Below the pieces are notes generated by a model. That model had not been told where the DNA came from. It made no database searches and worked only from the letters and a program-made list of their open reading frames with translations. Source: Actibacterium lipolyticum (lineage in GTDB: Bacteria > Pseudomonadota > Alphaproteobacteria > Rhodobacterales > Rhodobacteraceae). From it: DNA of 64,000 nt. Positions within the stretch are counted from its first letter, which is position 1. Each line of letters begins with the position of its first letter. This document shows positions 34,121 to 42,466 of this stretch, in pieces. Where the stretch lies: assembly GCF_900184935.1 (NCBI RefSeq), contig NZ_FXYE01000001.1, forward strand, positions 806,001 through 870,000, read 5' to 3'. A program made the translations under genes and the position numbers.

Positions 34121-35406
34121 GCCGCCTTTTCACCACCCAGCCAGACAGATTTGATCGCGCGGTCGTCGCCCATCATGATGGTGGGGAAAAGAGCCTCCCA
34201 AAAATCATTCGCCTGTGCCGCCCGCTGCGAGATCGCGGGGGTCGAGGATAGGTCGATGATGGCAATGTCTGCTTCCATCCCCGGCGCAAGGTTTCCGATC
34301 TTGTCGTCCATCCTTAGGGCGCGGGCCGATCCCTGTGTCGACAGCCACCACAGTTCGGACGGGTGCAAGGCCCGGTTGCGCAGTTGCGCAACTTCATAGG
34401 CCGACGCCATGGTGCGCAGCATCGAAAAAGATGACCCGCCGCCGGTGTCGGTTGCCAGCCCTATCCGATGCCCTTCGGCAGTCAGGCCATCCATATCGAA
34501 CAGCCCCGAACCGATAAACGTGTTAGAGGTGGGGCAATGCACGATGCTTGCGTCGGCCTCTTTCAAGCGGGCGTGCTCGCGGCCTTCAAGGTGGATGGCA
34601 TGGCCGAACACGGCACCGGGGCCCAGCAGGCCGAACCGTTCGTAAGTGTCCAGATAATCACGCGCGTCCGGGAACAGCGCCTTTACCCACGCAATCTCGT
34701 CCACTTGTTCGCTGAGGTGGGTTTGCATCAGGCAGTTCGGATGTTCCGCCCACAGCGTGCCCAATGCCTCTAACTGTTCAGGGGTCGAGGTGGGGGAAAA
34801 GCGTGGGGTGATGACATAGGAAAGGCGACCAACCCCCAGCCATTTTTCCAACAGGGCCTTGCTGTCATCATACGCTGATTGCGCGGTGTCGCGCAGGCCG
34901 TCTGGTGCGTTGCGATCCATACAGGTTTTGCCGGCCAGAACGCGTTGGTTGCGCTTCTGTGCCTCGGTAAAAAGAGCATCCACGCTTTCGGGGTGGATCG
35001 TGCAGTACGAACAGATGGCCGTGGTTCCGTTGGCGCGGGTCAGATCAAGATATCGGGCAGCGGTTTCGGCGGCATAGTCGGCATCGCCAAACCGCATCTC
35101 TTCGGGGAAGGTATAGGTGTTTAGCCAATCGATCAGCCGCTTGCCCCAGCTGGCGATGATCGCTGTCTGGGGGTAATGGGCGTGCGCGTCGATGAAGCCA
35201 GCGCTGATCAGGGCATCGCCATAGTCGTGGCGTTCGGCATCGGGAAAGCGGGCGCTTAGTTCATCCCCGGTGCCAATTGCATGAATCAGCCCATCCTGAA
35301 TTGCGATGCCACCCCGGCGTTCGTGCTTTGCGGCGCTGGGGCCTTCAATAAAAGGATCGCCAGAAAAGGCGAGCGTTTGTCCAAGAAGAAGCTTTAGTTT
35401 GCTCAT
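34117..35406 (-). CDS. guaD: Guanine deaminase
   Basis: 429-residue amidohydrolase converting guanine to xanthine. The start MSKLKLLLGQTLAFSGDPF at 35406 has family-typical length; the longer frame is unsupported. Zinc-site motifs: DAHAHYPQTAI, QTHLSEQVDEI, FGHAIHL, HCPTSNTFIGSGLF and ATDTGGGSSFSM. It converges on the 8-oxoguanine deaminase gene with a four-base overlap. Both feed purine catabolism whose end product urea could be retrieved by UrtABCDE. Confidence 0.93.
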   Translation of the reverse strand: MSKLKLLLGQTLAFSGDPFIEGPSAAKHERRGGIAIQDGLIHAIGTGDELSARFPDAERHDYGDALISAGFIDAHAHYPQTAIIASWGKRLIDWLNTYTFPEEMRFGDADYAAETAARYLDLTRANGTTAICSYCTIHPESVDALFTEAQKRNQRVLAGKTCMDRNAPDGLRDTAQSAYDDSKALLEKWLGVGRLSYVITPRFSPTSTPEQLEALGTLWAEHPNCLMQTHLSEQVDEIAWVKALFPDARDYLDTYERFGLLGPGAVFGHAIHLEGREHARLKEADASIVHCPTSNTFIGSGLFDMDGLTAEGHRIGLATDTGGGSSFSMLRTMASAYEVAQLRNRALHPSELWWLSTQGSARALRMDDKIGNLAPGMEADIAIIDLSSTPAISQRAAQANDFWEALFPTIMMGDDRAIKSVWLGGEKAA

Positions 35407-35528
35407 ATCTGCACCCGTTTGTCGGACCCACCGTATGCGTATGGGCGACGCGCGTAAATCATTCAACTTGTGCTGTTGCTTGTTAGGGGCTTTGGGTAAG
35501 GTCGGGCCAAATCGCACGGGGGCAGGCC

Positions 35529-36914
35529 ATGGCGGAAGACATCAACGATACGGTCGAACGCGAAGAAGACGGCTATGAGCTGGATAATCGCAAGGTCTCT
35601 GCCGTGCGGCTTGCCGTGGCCGCCGGTGACGCCGAACGCCTGTCCGAAGTTCTGGACCCACTGCACGCCGCCGACATCGCCGACCTTCTGGAACAGGTGG
35701 ACAGCGGCCATCGCCGCGAAATCCTGCTGCTGGGCGCAACTCATATTGATGGTGAGGTGCTTTCGGAACTTGACGAAAGCATTCGCGATGAGGTCATCGA
35801 GTTTCTGCCCAAAAACGTTCTGGACGATGCGGTCCGGGATCTGGAATCGGACGATGTTGTCGATCTGATCGAAGACATGGAGGAGCCGCAACAGGCGGCG
35901 ATTCTAGACGTTTTGACAGATGCGGATCGGGTCGCCGTCGAACAGGCTCTTGCCTATCCGGAATATTCCGCCGGTCGTCTTATGCAGCGCGAAGTTGTTG
36001 CCGCGCCCGAGCATTGGAATGTTGGTGACGCGATTGATTTTCTGCGTTCCAACAAGCGGGAATTGCCTGAACAGTTTTACCACGTCTTTGTTGTGGACCC
36101 GAAGATGAACCCAATCGGGTATGTCACCTTGGGCAAGTTGCTTTCCACCAGCCGCGATGTGCCCATGACCTCGATCCTAGAGGATAGCTTCAAGGTCATC
36201 CCTGTCACGCAGCCGGAATCCGAAGTGGCCTATGCGTTCAATCAGTACCACCTGATTTCTGCTCCGGTCGTCGATGACGAAGGGCGTCTGGTCGGGATGA
36301 TCACGATTGATGACGCGATGATCGTTCTGGACGAAGAACACGAAGAAGACATCCTGCGCCTCGCCGGTGTTGGCGAAGGCAGCCTTGCCGACCGCGTCAT
36401 CGACACAACGAAACAGCGGTTTCCGTGGCTGTTTGTGAACCTGATCACGGCGATCCTGGCCTCGCTTGTGATTTCGCAATTTGAAGAAACCATCGCACAG
36501 TTCGTTGCGCTGGCCGTTTTGATGCCAATCGTTGCGTCGATGGGGGGGAATGCGGGCACGCAGTCCCTGACCGTTGCGGTGCGCGCAATTGCGACCAAAG
36601 ACCTTACGGGCTCCAACGTCTGGCGTGTTGTCCGACGCGAGGCGCTGGTGGGGTTGGTGAACGGATCCATCTTTGCAGTCGTGATGGGGGTTGTCGGGGT
36701 TGTTTGGTTCGGCACGCCGATGCTGGGCGTTGTGATTGCCGTTGCGATGGTGCTGAACCTTGTGATCGCGGGCTTGGCGGGTATCCTTATCCCTGTCACG
36801 CTTGATAAATTCGGGATCGACCCGGCGCTTGCGTCCGGTGCTTTTGTAACGACTGTCACGGATGTGGTCGGTTTCTTTGCCTTCTTGGGGCTTGCTGCGG
36901 CGGTGCTGATATGA
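35529..36914 (+). CDS. mgtE: Magnesium transporter MgtE
   Basis: 461 residues. An N-terminal superhelical MgtE_N domain (about 20-130) is followed by paired CBS domains (about 135-255) and a C-terminal five-helix membrane domain with MGGNAGTQSLTVAVRAIA. Magnesium binding between the cytoplasmic domains gates the channel. It overlaps the downstream formyl-THF cycloligase start by four bases. Confidence 0.94.
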   Translation: MAEDINDTVEREEDGYELDNRKVSAVRLAVAAGDAERLSEVLDPLHAADIADLLEQVDSGHRREILLLGATHIDGEVLSELDESIRDEVIEFLPKNVLDDAVRDLESDDVVDLIEDMEEPQQAAILDVLTDADRVAVEQALAYPEYSAGRLMQREVVAAPEHWNVGDAIDFLRSNKRELPEQFYHVFVVDPKMNPIGYVTLGKLLSTSRDVPMTSILEDSFKVIPVTQPESEVAYAFNQYHLISAPVVDDEGRLVGMITIDDAMIVLDEEHEEDILRLAGVGEGSLADRVIDTTKQRFPWLFVNLITAILASLVISQFEETIAQFVALAVLMPIVASMGGNAGTQSLTVAVRAIATKDLTGSNVWRVVRREALVGLVNGSIFAVVMGVVGVVWFGTPMLGVVIAVAMVLNLVIAGLAGILIPVTLDKFGIDPALASGAFVTTVTDVVGFFAFLGLAAAVLI

Positions 36915-37489
36915 CCGATTTGACTGAACAAAAAACGGCCGCGCGTAAGGCCGCATTTGAGGCGCGCAAAGCCGCCCATGGCAACGGGCTTAGCGCGGTT
37001 GCCGCTGGCCATCTGTTGGATGTGCTGCGCCCGCACGCTGGGAAGGTAATTTCTGGCTATATGCCAATCCGCACTGAAATTGATCCCCTCGCTGCGATGC
37101 TGGGGATGATTGGGCAGTCTCGTGTCACGGTGCCTGTTATTCAGGGCGATGGTCTTCCGCTGATCTTTCGGGAATGGCATCCTGATGCAAAAATGATCGA
37201 CGGCCCGTTCGGCGCACTTGTCCCGGCAGAGGGCGATTTTCTGGAACCTGAGGTTCTGATCGTACCGCTGTTGGCGTTTGATCGTCGCGGGTATCGGCTG
37301 GGCTATGGTGGTGGGTTCTATGATCGCAGCCTAGAGGCGCTTCGCGTCGCCCGCCCGACGATTGCCATTGGTTTCGCCTATAGCGCGCAAGAGGTGAAAG
37401 AGGTGCCAACAGAGCCCACAGATCAGCCGCTGGATGTGTTGGTGACAGAAAACGGACCATTGGAACTTGGCGGCGGGGTATCCGTCTAA
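36911..37489 (+). CDS. 5-Formyltetrahydrofolate cyclo-ligase
   Basis: 192 residues. ATP-dependent enzyme that converts 5-formyl-THF to 5,10-methenyl-THF. The signature LGYGGGFYDRSLE near residue 137 is intact, as is the N-terminal basic KTAARKAAFEARK. It is coupled to mgtE by an ATGA overlap, although the functions are not obviously related. The YmdB-like gene further downstream is a common neighbour of this enzyme in alphaproteobacteria. Confidence 0.93.
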   Translation: MTDLTEQKTAARKAAFEARKAAHGNGLSAVAAGHLLDVLRPHAGKVISGYMPIRTEIDPLAAMLGMIGQSRVTVPVIQGDGLPLIFREWHPDAKMIDGPFGALVPAEGDFLEPEVLIVPLLAFDRRGYRLGYGGGFYDRSLEALRVARPTIAIGFAYSAQEVKEVPTEPTDQPLDVLVTENGPLELGGGVSV

Positions 37490-37508
37490 AGACGCCCCGC
37501 ACGTTTGC

Positions 37509-37904
37509 CTATTCCGCTGGCGTTGCGTTGCGTCCGCTGAACCACCCAAGGCGGTGGAAAAGCAGCCAATCCAGCGCCAGCGCAAGCGCCAGTGACGCCC
37601 CTATCAGCGGTAGGAACACAGCCAAAACTACGATCAGAATGACCATCCCGCGGCCAAGTACGGCTTCGGGTGCCTGAGGCACACCTAAGCTTCCCACAGG
37701 GCGTCGCATCCACCACGCAACACATCCCGATATCGACAGGATCACGCCCAACGCCGCTGCCATTGTGTTCAGCGCCAAATTTAGCCTGCCAAACAACTCT
37801 CCCTGATGAAGGGAAATGCCAAGCGACACCGCCTTTGCGACGGGTGGGTTTTCAGCAAAGTCGTGGCGTTTCACCGCATCCGCCGCGTTGTGTTTCGATG
37901 TCAT
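37509..37904 (-). CDS. C-terminal fragment of a PepSY-TM protein
   Basis: 131 residues. The segment AVSLGISLHQGELFGRLNLA followed by a membrane helix ending SGCVAWWMRRP matches the C-terminal quarter of PepSY-associated membrane proteins, which normally run to 350-500 residues and carry PepSY domains upstream. Only 38 bases separate it from the next gene, so the missing N-terminal part is not nearby. It may be a deletion remnant or a stand-alone short form. The preceding DUF2946-like gene is its usual partner. Confidence 0.6.
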   Translation of the reverse strand: MTSKHNAADAVKRHDFAENPPVAKAVSLGISLHQGELFGRLNLALNTMAAALGVILSISGCVAWWMRRPVGSLGVPQAPEAVLGRGMVILIVVLAVFLPLIGASLALALALDWLLFHRLGWFSGRNATPAE

Positions 37905-37942
37905 TCTAATGTGTCCTAGACAGTCTGGTTTAAGGGTTCATC

Positions 37943-38305
37943 TCAGACGGTCTGGAAGGGGGGCGCCCGGGCGAGACGCCGCCGGGCAAAGTCTTTTTCG
38001 GGCTGGGTTGGAAGCGAACGGGGTAGTTGAATGCCAGACGCGTGCGCCAGTGCTTGCCAGAATTGGTCGGGAAGGGCGGGCGTTAGAGATGCTTTGAAAA
38101 GCGTACAATTTTCGGGGGCTTGGTCCGTTGTTTCGATGGGGGCGCCATCGGGACCAAGGGTGATCGTTTGCAACCCGGCGCCCGTACAGATGACAATTGT
38201 CTGGAACGCGCCGGGTATCATTGCGGCCAACACTGCGCTTGCCTTTGGCAAAAGCAGCGCCGCAAAAAGCATAGCGAATATTAAAGCGCGAACCGCCATC
38301 GTCAT
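37943..38305 (-). CDS. DUF2946-like exported protein
   Basis: 120 residues starting MTMAVRALIFAMLFAALLLP at 38305, with a signal peptide or N-terminal anchor. The central TIVICTGAGLQTITLGPDGA is typical of DUF2946, but the family's second conserved Cys pair is reduced to ENCTLFK. The C-terminus is basic (EKDFARRRLARAPPF). Such proteins often precede TonB- or PepSY-type metal uptake genes. The function is unknown. Confidence 0.68.
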   Translation of the reverse strand: MTMAVRALIFAMLFAALLLPKASAVLAAMIPGAFQTIVICTGAGLQTITLGPDGAPIETTDQAPENCTLFKASLTPALPDQFWQALAHASGIQLPRSLPTQPEKDFARRRLARAPPFQTV

Positions 38306-38399
38306 GCCGCACCCTAACCAGCGGCTTGTCGCGATTAAACATGCCACAAAGCCGCAATACCTGCTTGCCCTTCAGCGGCGTGCGAAATACCCATAAATC

Positions 38400-39212
38400 A
38401 TGAAAATCCTATTCCTTGGCGATGTGATGGGCCGCGCTGGGCGCGCCGCGATCACTGAACGCTTGCCCAAACTGCGCGATGACTGGAAGCTCGACTTTGT
38501 TGTGGTGAACGGCGAAAACGCGACCTCTGGTGCGGGGCTGACTGCGGCCCACGCAAAATCAATTCTGGAAGCTGGTGCAGATTGCATCACGTTGGGCGAC
38601 CACGCGTTTGACCAGAAAGAGATGCTGAGCTTTATCGAGCAAGAGCCGCGCATCATTCGCCCGATAAATTATGCCAAAGGAGCACCTGGCAAGGGTCATC
38701 GGCTGTTCACCGCGACGGGTGGGCGCAAGGTTCTGGTCACGCAGGTGCTGGGGCAGGTGTTTATGAAACGCCCGTTTGATGACCCGTTTTCGGCGGTCGA
38801 TCAGGTGTTGAAGGCGCACCCGCTTGGCGGAAATGCACAGGCCATTCTGGTTGATGTTCACTGCGAGGCGACGTCGGAAAAGATGGCGATGGGCCATTGG
38901 TGTGATGGCAAGGCCAGCGTTGTGGTTGGCACGCACACACATGTGCCAACCGGGGACGCGATGATTTTGCCCGGTGGGACGGCCTATCAGTCTGACGCGG
39001 GCATGTGCGGTGATTACAATTCGGTAATCGGAATGGACAAAGCCGAGCCTATGCGACGGTTCATCACCGGAATGTCCAAGGGCCGCTTTTCGCCTGCCGA
39101 CGGCGAAGCAACGCTGTCAGGTCTGTATGTGGAAACCGACGATCGCAGCGGTAAGGCAACCAAGGTGCGCATGATCCGCGAAGGTGGGCGGCTTGAAGCG
39201 TCTGTGCCCTAG
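38400..39212 (+). CDS. YmdB-like metallophosphoesterase (TIGR00282 family)
   Basis: 270 residues. Metal-site motifs are FLGDVMGRAGR (Asp), VVNGENATSGAG (Asn/Glu), ITLGDHAFD (His) and GTHTHVPTGD (His pair). The family includes Bacillus YmdB, a 2',3'-cyclic nucleotide phosphodiesterase affecting biofilm decisions. It is cytoplasmic, with no signal. The start lacks a strong ribosome site, but MKILFLGDVMG is the standard N-terminus. Confidence 0.92.
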   Translation: MKILFLGDVMGRAGRAAITERLPKLRDDWKLDFVVVNGENATSGAGLTAAHAKSILEAGADCITLGDHAFDQKEMLSFIEQEPRIIRPINYAKGAPGKGHRLFTATGGRKVLVTQVLGQVFMKRPFDDPFSAVDQVLKAHPLGGNAQAILVDVHCEATSEKMAMGHWCDGKASVVVGTHTHVPTGDAMILPGGTAYQSDAGMCGDYNSVIGMDKAEPMRRFITGMSKGRFSPADGEATLSGLYVETDDRSGKATKVRMIREGGRLEASVP

Positions 39213-39397
39213 GTCATTGTTCACGTCGGGCGATGGGCGACAAAGGGTTTGGCCAAGACCGTTCTACTTTGGTCCAATAGGCAGCTTTGACAAGCATATC
39301 AGGCGATGGGTGCTGGGGGTTGTTCTAAACAACACTCTTGTGCCCGCGTCGCCTGTCGCTAATGATACGCCCTGATCAGGCAACAGGTCCAGACTGG

Positions 39398-41176
39398 ATG
39401 TTCGCACTAAATCTTTCTCCGACGATGATGGCCTTCTTGGCGTTGGGCGTCGTTCTTATCATGTTCGTACTGTTCGTACGCGAGAGTTACCCGGCAGAAG
39501 TCATTGCTATTGCTGGGGCGTCATTGATGCTTGTCTTGGGCATTTTGCCTTACGACACGGCGCTTGATGTTCTTTCGAATCCAGCACCTTGGACGATTGC
39601 AGCAATGTTCATTGTCATGGGTGCCCTTGTTCGAACGGGCGGGTTGGATTGGTTTACCCAAATCGCTGAACGAAATGCGCAGCGCAGCCCGATGATTGCC
39701 GTTGGGGCGCTGCTTTTGTTCGTGATTGCGGCATCGGCAGTGGTTTCCAACACCCCAGTCGTGGTTGTGATGATCCCGGTGTTTGTGCAGCTTTCGCAAA
39801 CGTTGGGTCGGTCGGCCTCTAAGTTGTTGATTCCGCTTAGTTATGCGGCGATCCTTGGTGGTACGCTGACGCTGATCGGGACCTCGACCAACCTCTTGGT
39901 CGATGGTGTGGCGCGCGCCCAAGGTCTGAAGCCGTTCACGATTTTCGAGGTAACGCCGCTGGGCCTGATCCTTGTGGCGTGGGGCATGATCTATATCCGC
40001 ATCTTCGGGCCACGGCTGTTGCCGGACCGTTCTTCGATGGCGAATTTGATGTCCAACAAATCGAAGATGAAATTCTTTACCGAAGTCGCGCTTCCAGAAG
40101 ACAGCGAACTTATCGGCCGCAATGTCACCGAGGTTGAACTGTTCAAACGCGAAGGCGTCCGCCTAATCGACGTTTTGCGCGGCGATGCATCGCTGCGGCG
40201 TGATCTGAAGTCTGTGGTCTTGGAACACGGTGATCGCGTCGTTCTGCGTACCGAAATGACAGAGCTGTTGGGCCTTCAGCAGAACAAAAGCCTGCGTATG
40301 GTGGATAAGCTTTCTTCGGTCGCCACGTCGACTGTTGAGGTGCTGATCACACCGGGTTGCCGCATGGTGGGGCGCAGCCTTGGGGCGCTTCGTCTGCGCC
40401 GCCGTTATGGTGTTTATCCATTGGCGGTGCATCGGCGGAACCAGAACATCGGGCGCCAACTTGACGATTTGGTGGTGCGCGTCGGTGATACGCTTCTACT
40501 GGAAGGCTCGCCTGAAGATATCCAACGACTTGCCACTGATATGGAGCTGGTGGACGTTACCAAACCTTCGGCCCGTGCGTATCGGCGCGGACATGCACCG
40601 ATTGCCATTGTCGCGCTGATTTCCATCGTGCTGCTGGCCGCACTTGGGGTTGCACCGATCTTCATGCTTTCGGTGTTCGCTGTCGCGCTTGTTCTGTTGA
40701 CCCGCTGCATCGACGCGGAAGAGGCGTTTTCCTTCGTCGATGGCCGCCTTTTGGCGATGATCTTTTCGATGCTGGCGGTCGGGGCCGCGCTTGAAGCTTC
40801 GGGCGCCGTGGCGATGATTGTGAATGCGATATCGCCAGCGTTGATGGGGCTGCCGCCGTTCCTGATTATCTGGGCGATTTACCTGCTGACCTCTATCCTG
40901 ACAGAGCTGGTGTCGAATAACGCGGTTGCAGTTGTGATTACGCCCATCGCCATTGGCTTGGGCCAAGCGCTGGGCGTCGATCCGCGCCCGTTGGTGGTGG
41001 CTGTTATGGTGGCCGCGTCGGCCAGCTTTGCGACGCCGATTGGCTATCAGACGAACATGCTGGTTTATGGCCCCGGCGGGTACAAGTTCACCGATTTCAT
41101 GCGCGTCGGTATTCCGCTGAACCTAAGCATTGGTTTGCTTGCCTCTGCCATCATCCCCTTTCTCTGGCCTCTCTGA
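39398..41176 (+). CDS. SLC13 family permease with paired TrkA-C domains
   Basis: 592 residues. Two halves of a DASS-type transporter (about residues 10-200 and 400-592) flank two TrkA_C/RCK_C domains (about 215-385). Hairpin motifs SNTPVVVV with GTSTNLLVDG, and SNNAVAVVITPIA with TPIGYQTNMLV, are the paired substrate/sodium sites. It probably imports sulfate or a dicarboxylate; the substrate cannot be read. The start at MFALNLSPTMM (39398) is chosen as the likeliest; an upstream in-frame start at 39338 also exists. Confidence 0.88.
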   Translation: MFALNLSPTMMAFLALGVVLIMFVLFVRESYPAEVIAIAGASLMLVLGILPYDTALDVLSNPAPWTIAAMFIVMGALVRTGGLDWFTQIAERNAQRSPMIAVGALLLFVIAASAVVSNTPVVVVMIPVFVQLSQTLGRSASKLLIPLSYAAILGGTLTLIGTSTNLLVDGVARAQGLKPFTIFEVTPLGLILVAWGMIYIRIFGPRLLPDRSSMANLMSNKSKMKFFTEVALPEDSELIGRNVTEVELFKREGVRLIDVLRGDASLRRDLKSVVLEHGDRVVLRTEMTELLGLQQNKSLRMVDKLSSVATSTVEVLITPGCRMVGRSLGALRLRRRYGVYPLAVHRRNQNIGRQLDDLVVRVGDTLLLEGSPEDIQRLATDMELVDVTKPSARAYRRGHAPIAIVALISIVLLAALGVAPIFMLSVFAVALVLLTRCIDAEEAFSFVDGRLLAMIFSMLAVGAALEASGAVAMIVNAISPALMGLPPFLIIWAIYLLTSILTELVSNNAVAVVITPIAIGLGQALGVDPRPLVVAVMVAASASFATPIGYQTNMLVYGPGGYKFTDFMRVGIPLNLSIGLLASAIIPFLWPL

Positions 41177-41208
41177 CGCCGTATCATCGAACGCCAAGGA
41201 GGAGTCCC

Positions 41209-41568
41209 ATGTTCCGCTTTCTGTTGCCCGCTGTTTTGTTCGTAGGTGCCTGTGGGGTCGAATCTGGCAGCAGGCCCGAGGCCGTGCTGTTGGAACGGGA
41301 CCGGGTCACCGTCAGTATGAGCAGCGGCTGGCCTTGCCTTGGCTTTCGCACCGCAGAAACGCGCACGGCCGATGGTTGGGCAGGGCGGCTGGAAGGGTGT
41401 CCCGATGCATATGCGTACAAGGTGACCCTGCAAAAAGGTAGCAATCCGGTGCGCACCGTATTGGTCGAGGTCTTGGGGGCCTTGGGCGGCGAGGATTTGC
41501 TGAGGCCCGCCGCATTGGTAGAGATTACCAGTGACAGAAACCGGGTCTATCGCTTCCGCACGCCTTAG
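41209..41568 (+). CDS. Small lipoprotein, unknown
   Basis: 119 residues behind AAGGAGGAG. The leader MFRFLLPAVLFVGACGVESG has a lipobox VGAC. The mature part contains two Cys (GWPCLGF and LEGCPDA) that could form a disulphide. It is widespread in roseobacters by general resemblance, but I recognise no domain. It lies 32 bases after the permease, so it may be co-transcribed. Confidence 0.7.
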   Translation: MFRFLLPAVLFVGACGVESGSRPEAVLLERDRVTVSMSSGWPCLGFRTAETRTADGWAGRLEGCPDAYAYKVTLQKGSNPVRTVLVEVLGALGGEDLLRPAALVEITSDRNRVYRFRTP

Positions 41569-41648
41569 TAGAGGCCGCCGGGCTTGCAGCCCCATGCGCG
41601 CCTGACATATAGAGGCTTCCAAACAAGGCATTAGGTTCGGAGAGTTTC

Positions 41649-42389
41649 ATGGCAGGCCACTCAAAATGGGCGAACATCCAACACCGCAAAGGGCGGCAGG
41701 ATGCTGCGCGGTCCAAGTTGTTTTCAAAACTGTCCAAGGAAATCACGGTTGCCGCGAAGATGGGCGACCCTGACCCCGAAAAAAACCCGCGTCTGCGGAT
41801 GGCCGTGAAAGAGGCGAAGTCGAATTCGGTTCCTAAGGACGTGATCGACCGCGCCATTAAAAAGGCAGTTGGCGGCGACGCAGAAGCGTATGACGAAATC
41901 CGTTATGAAGGATACGGCCCCGGCGGCGTTGCTGTGATCGTCGAAGCGATGACAGACAACCGCAACCGGACGGCATCGAACGTCCGTTCGACTTTTTCGA
42001 AAAACGGCGGCAACCTTGGTGAAACCGGCTCGGTTGGCTTTATGTTCGACCGTAAGGGCCAAGTGTCTTACCCAGCCGAGGTTGGCGATGCGGACACCGT
42101 TATGATGGCCGCGATCGAAGCGGGCGCCGAGGATGTCGAAAGCTCGGAAGATGGGCACATCATCTATTGCGCTGATACCGATCTGAACGACGTTTCCAAC
42201 GCGCTTGAGGCTGAGCTTGGGGAATCTGAATCCACCAAGCTTGTCTGGAAACCGCAGACCACCACCGAGCTTGACCTTGAAGGCGCGCAAAAGCTGATGA
42301 AGTTGATGGACGCGCTGGAAGATGACGATGACGTGCAAACCGTCACCGCGAACTTCGAAATCTCGGACGAGGTGATGGCCCAACTGTAA
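41649..42389 (+). CDS. yebC: YebC/PmpR family regulator
   Basis: 246 residues starting [20 protein letters not shown], the invariant family N-terminus, then IDRAIKKA and an acidic C-terminal third. These proteins act as DNA-binding regulators or, in some bacteria, help ribosomes through proline stalls. A strong terminator follows 17 bases after the stop. Confidence 0.95.
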   Translation: MAGHSKWANIQHRKGRQDAARSKLFSKLSKEITVAAKMGDPDPEKNPRLRMAVKEAKSNSVPKDVIDRAIKKAVGGDAEAYDEIRYEGYGPGGVAVIVEAMTDNRNRTASNVRSTFSKNGGNLGETGSVGFMFDRKGQVSYPAEVGDADTVMMAAIEAGAEDVESSEDGHIIYCADTDLNDVSNALEAELGESESTKLVWKPQTTTELDLEGAQKLMKLMDALEDDDDVQTVTANFEISDEVMAQL

Positions 42390-42405
42390 TTGGGTTTGAA
42401 CATGT

Positions 42406-42444
42406 AATGCCGGGACGGTGGGGCAGCCACCATCTCGGCATTTT
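42406..42444 (+). terminator. Terminator after yebC
   Basis: AATGCCG-GGACGGTGG-GGCAG-CCACCATCT-CGGCATT is a 16-bp stem with a few mismatches, followed by TTTTCTATT. It also lies just before the end of the convergent RTX gene. Confidence 0.78.
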
Positions 42445-42466
42445 CTATTCTGGGCACCAATAAAAG

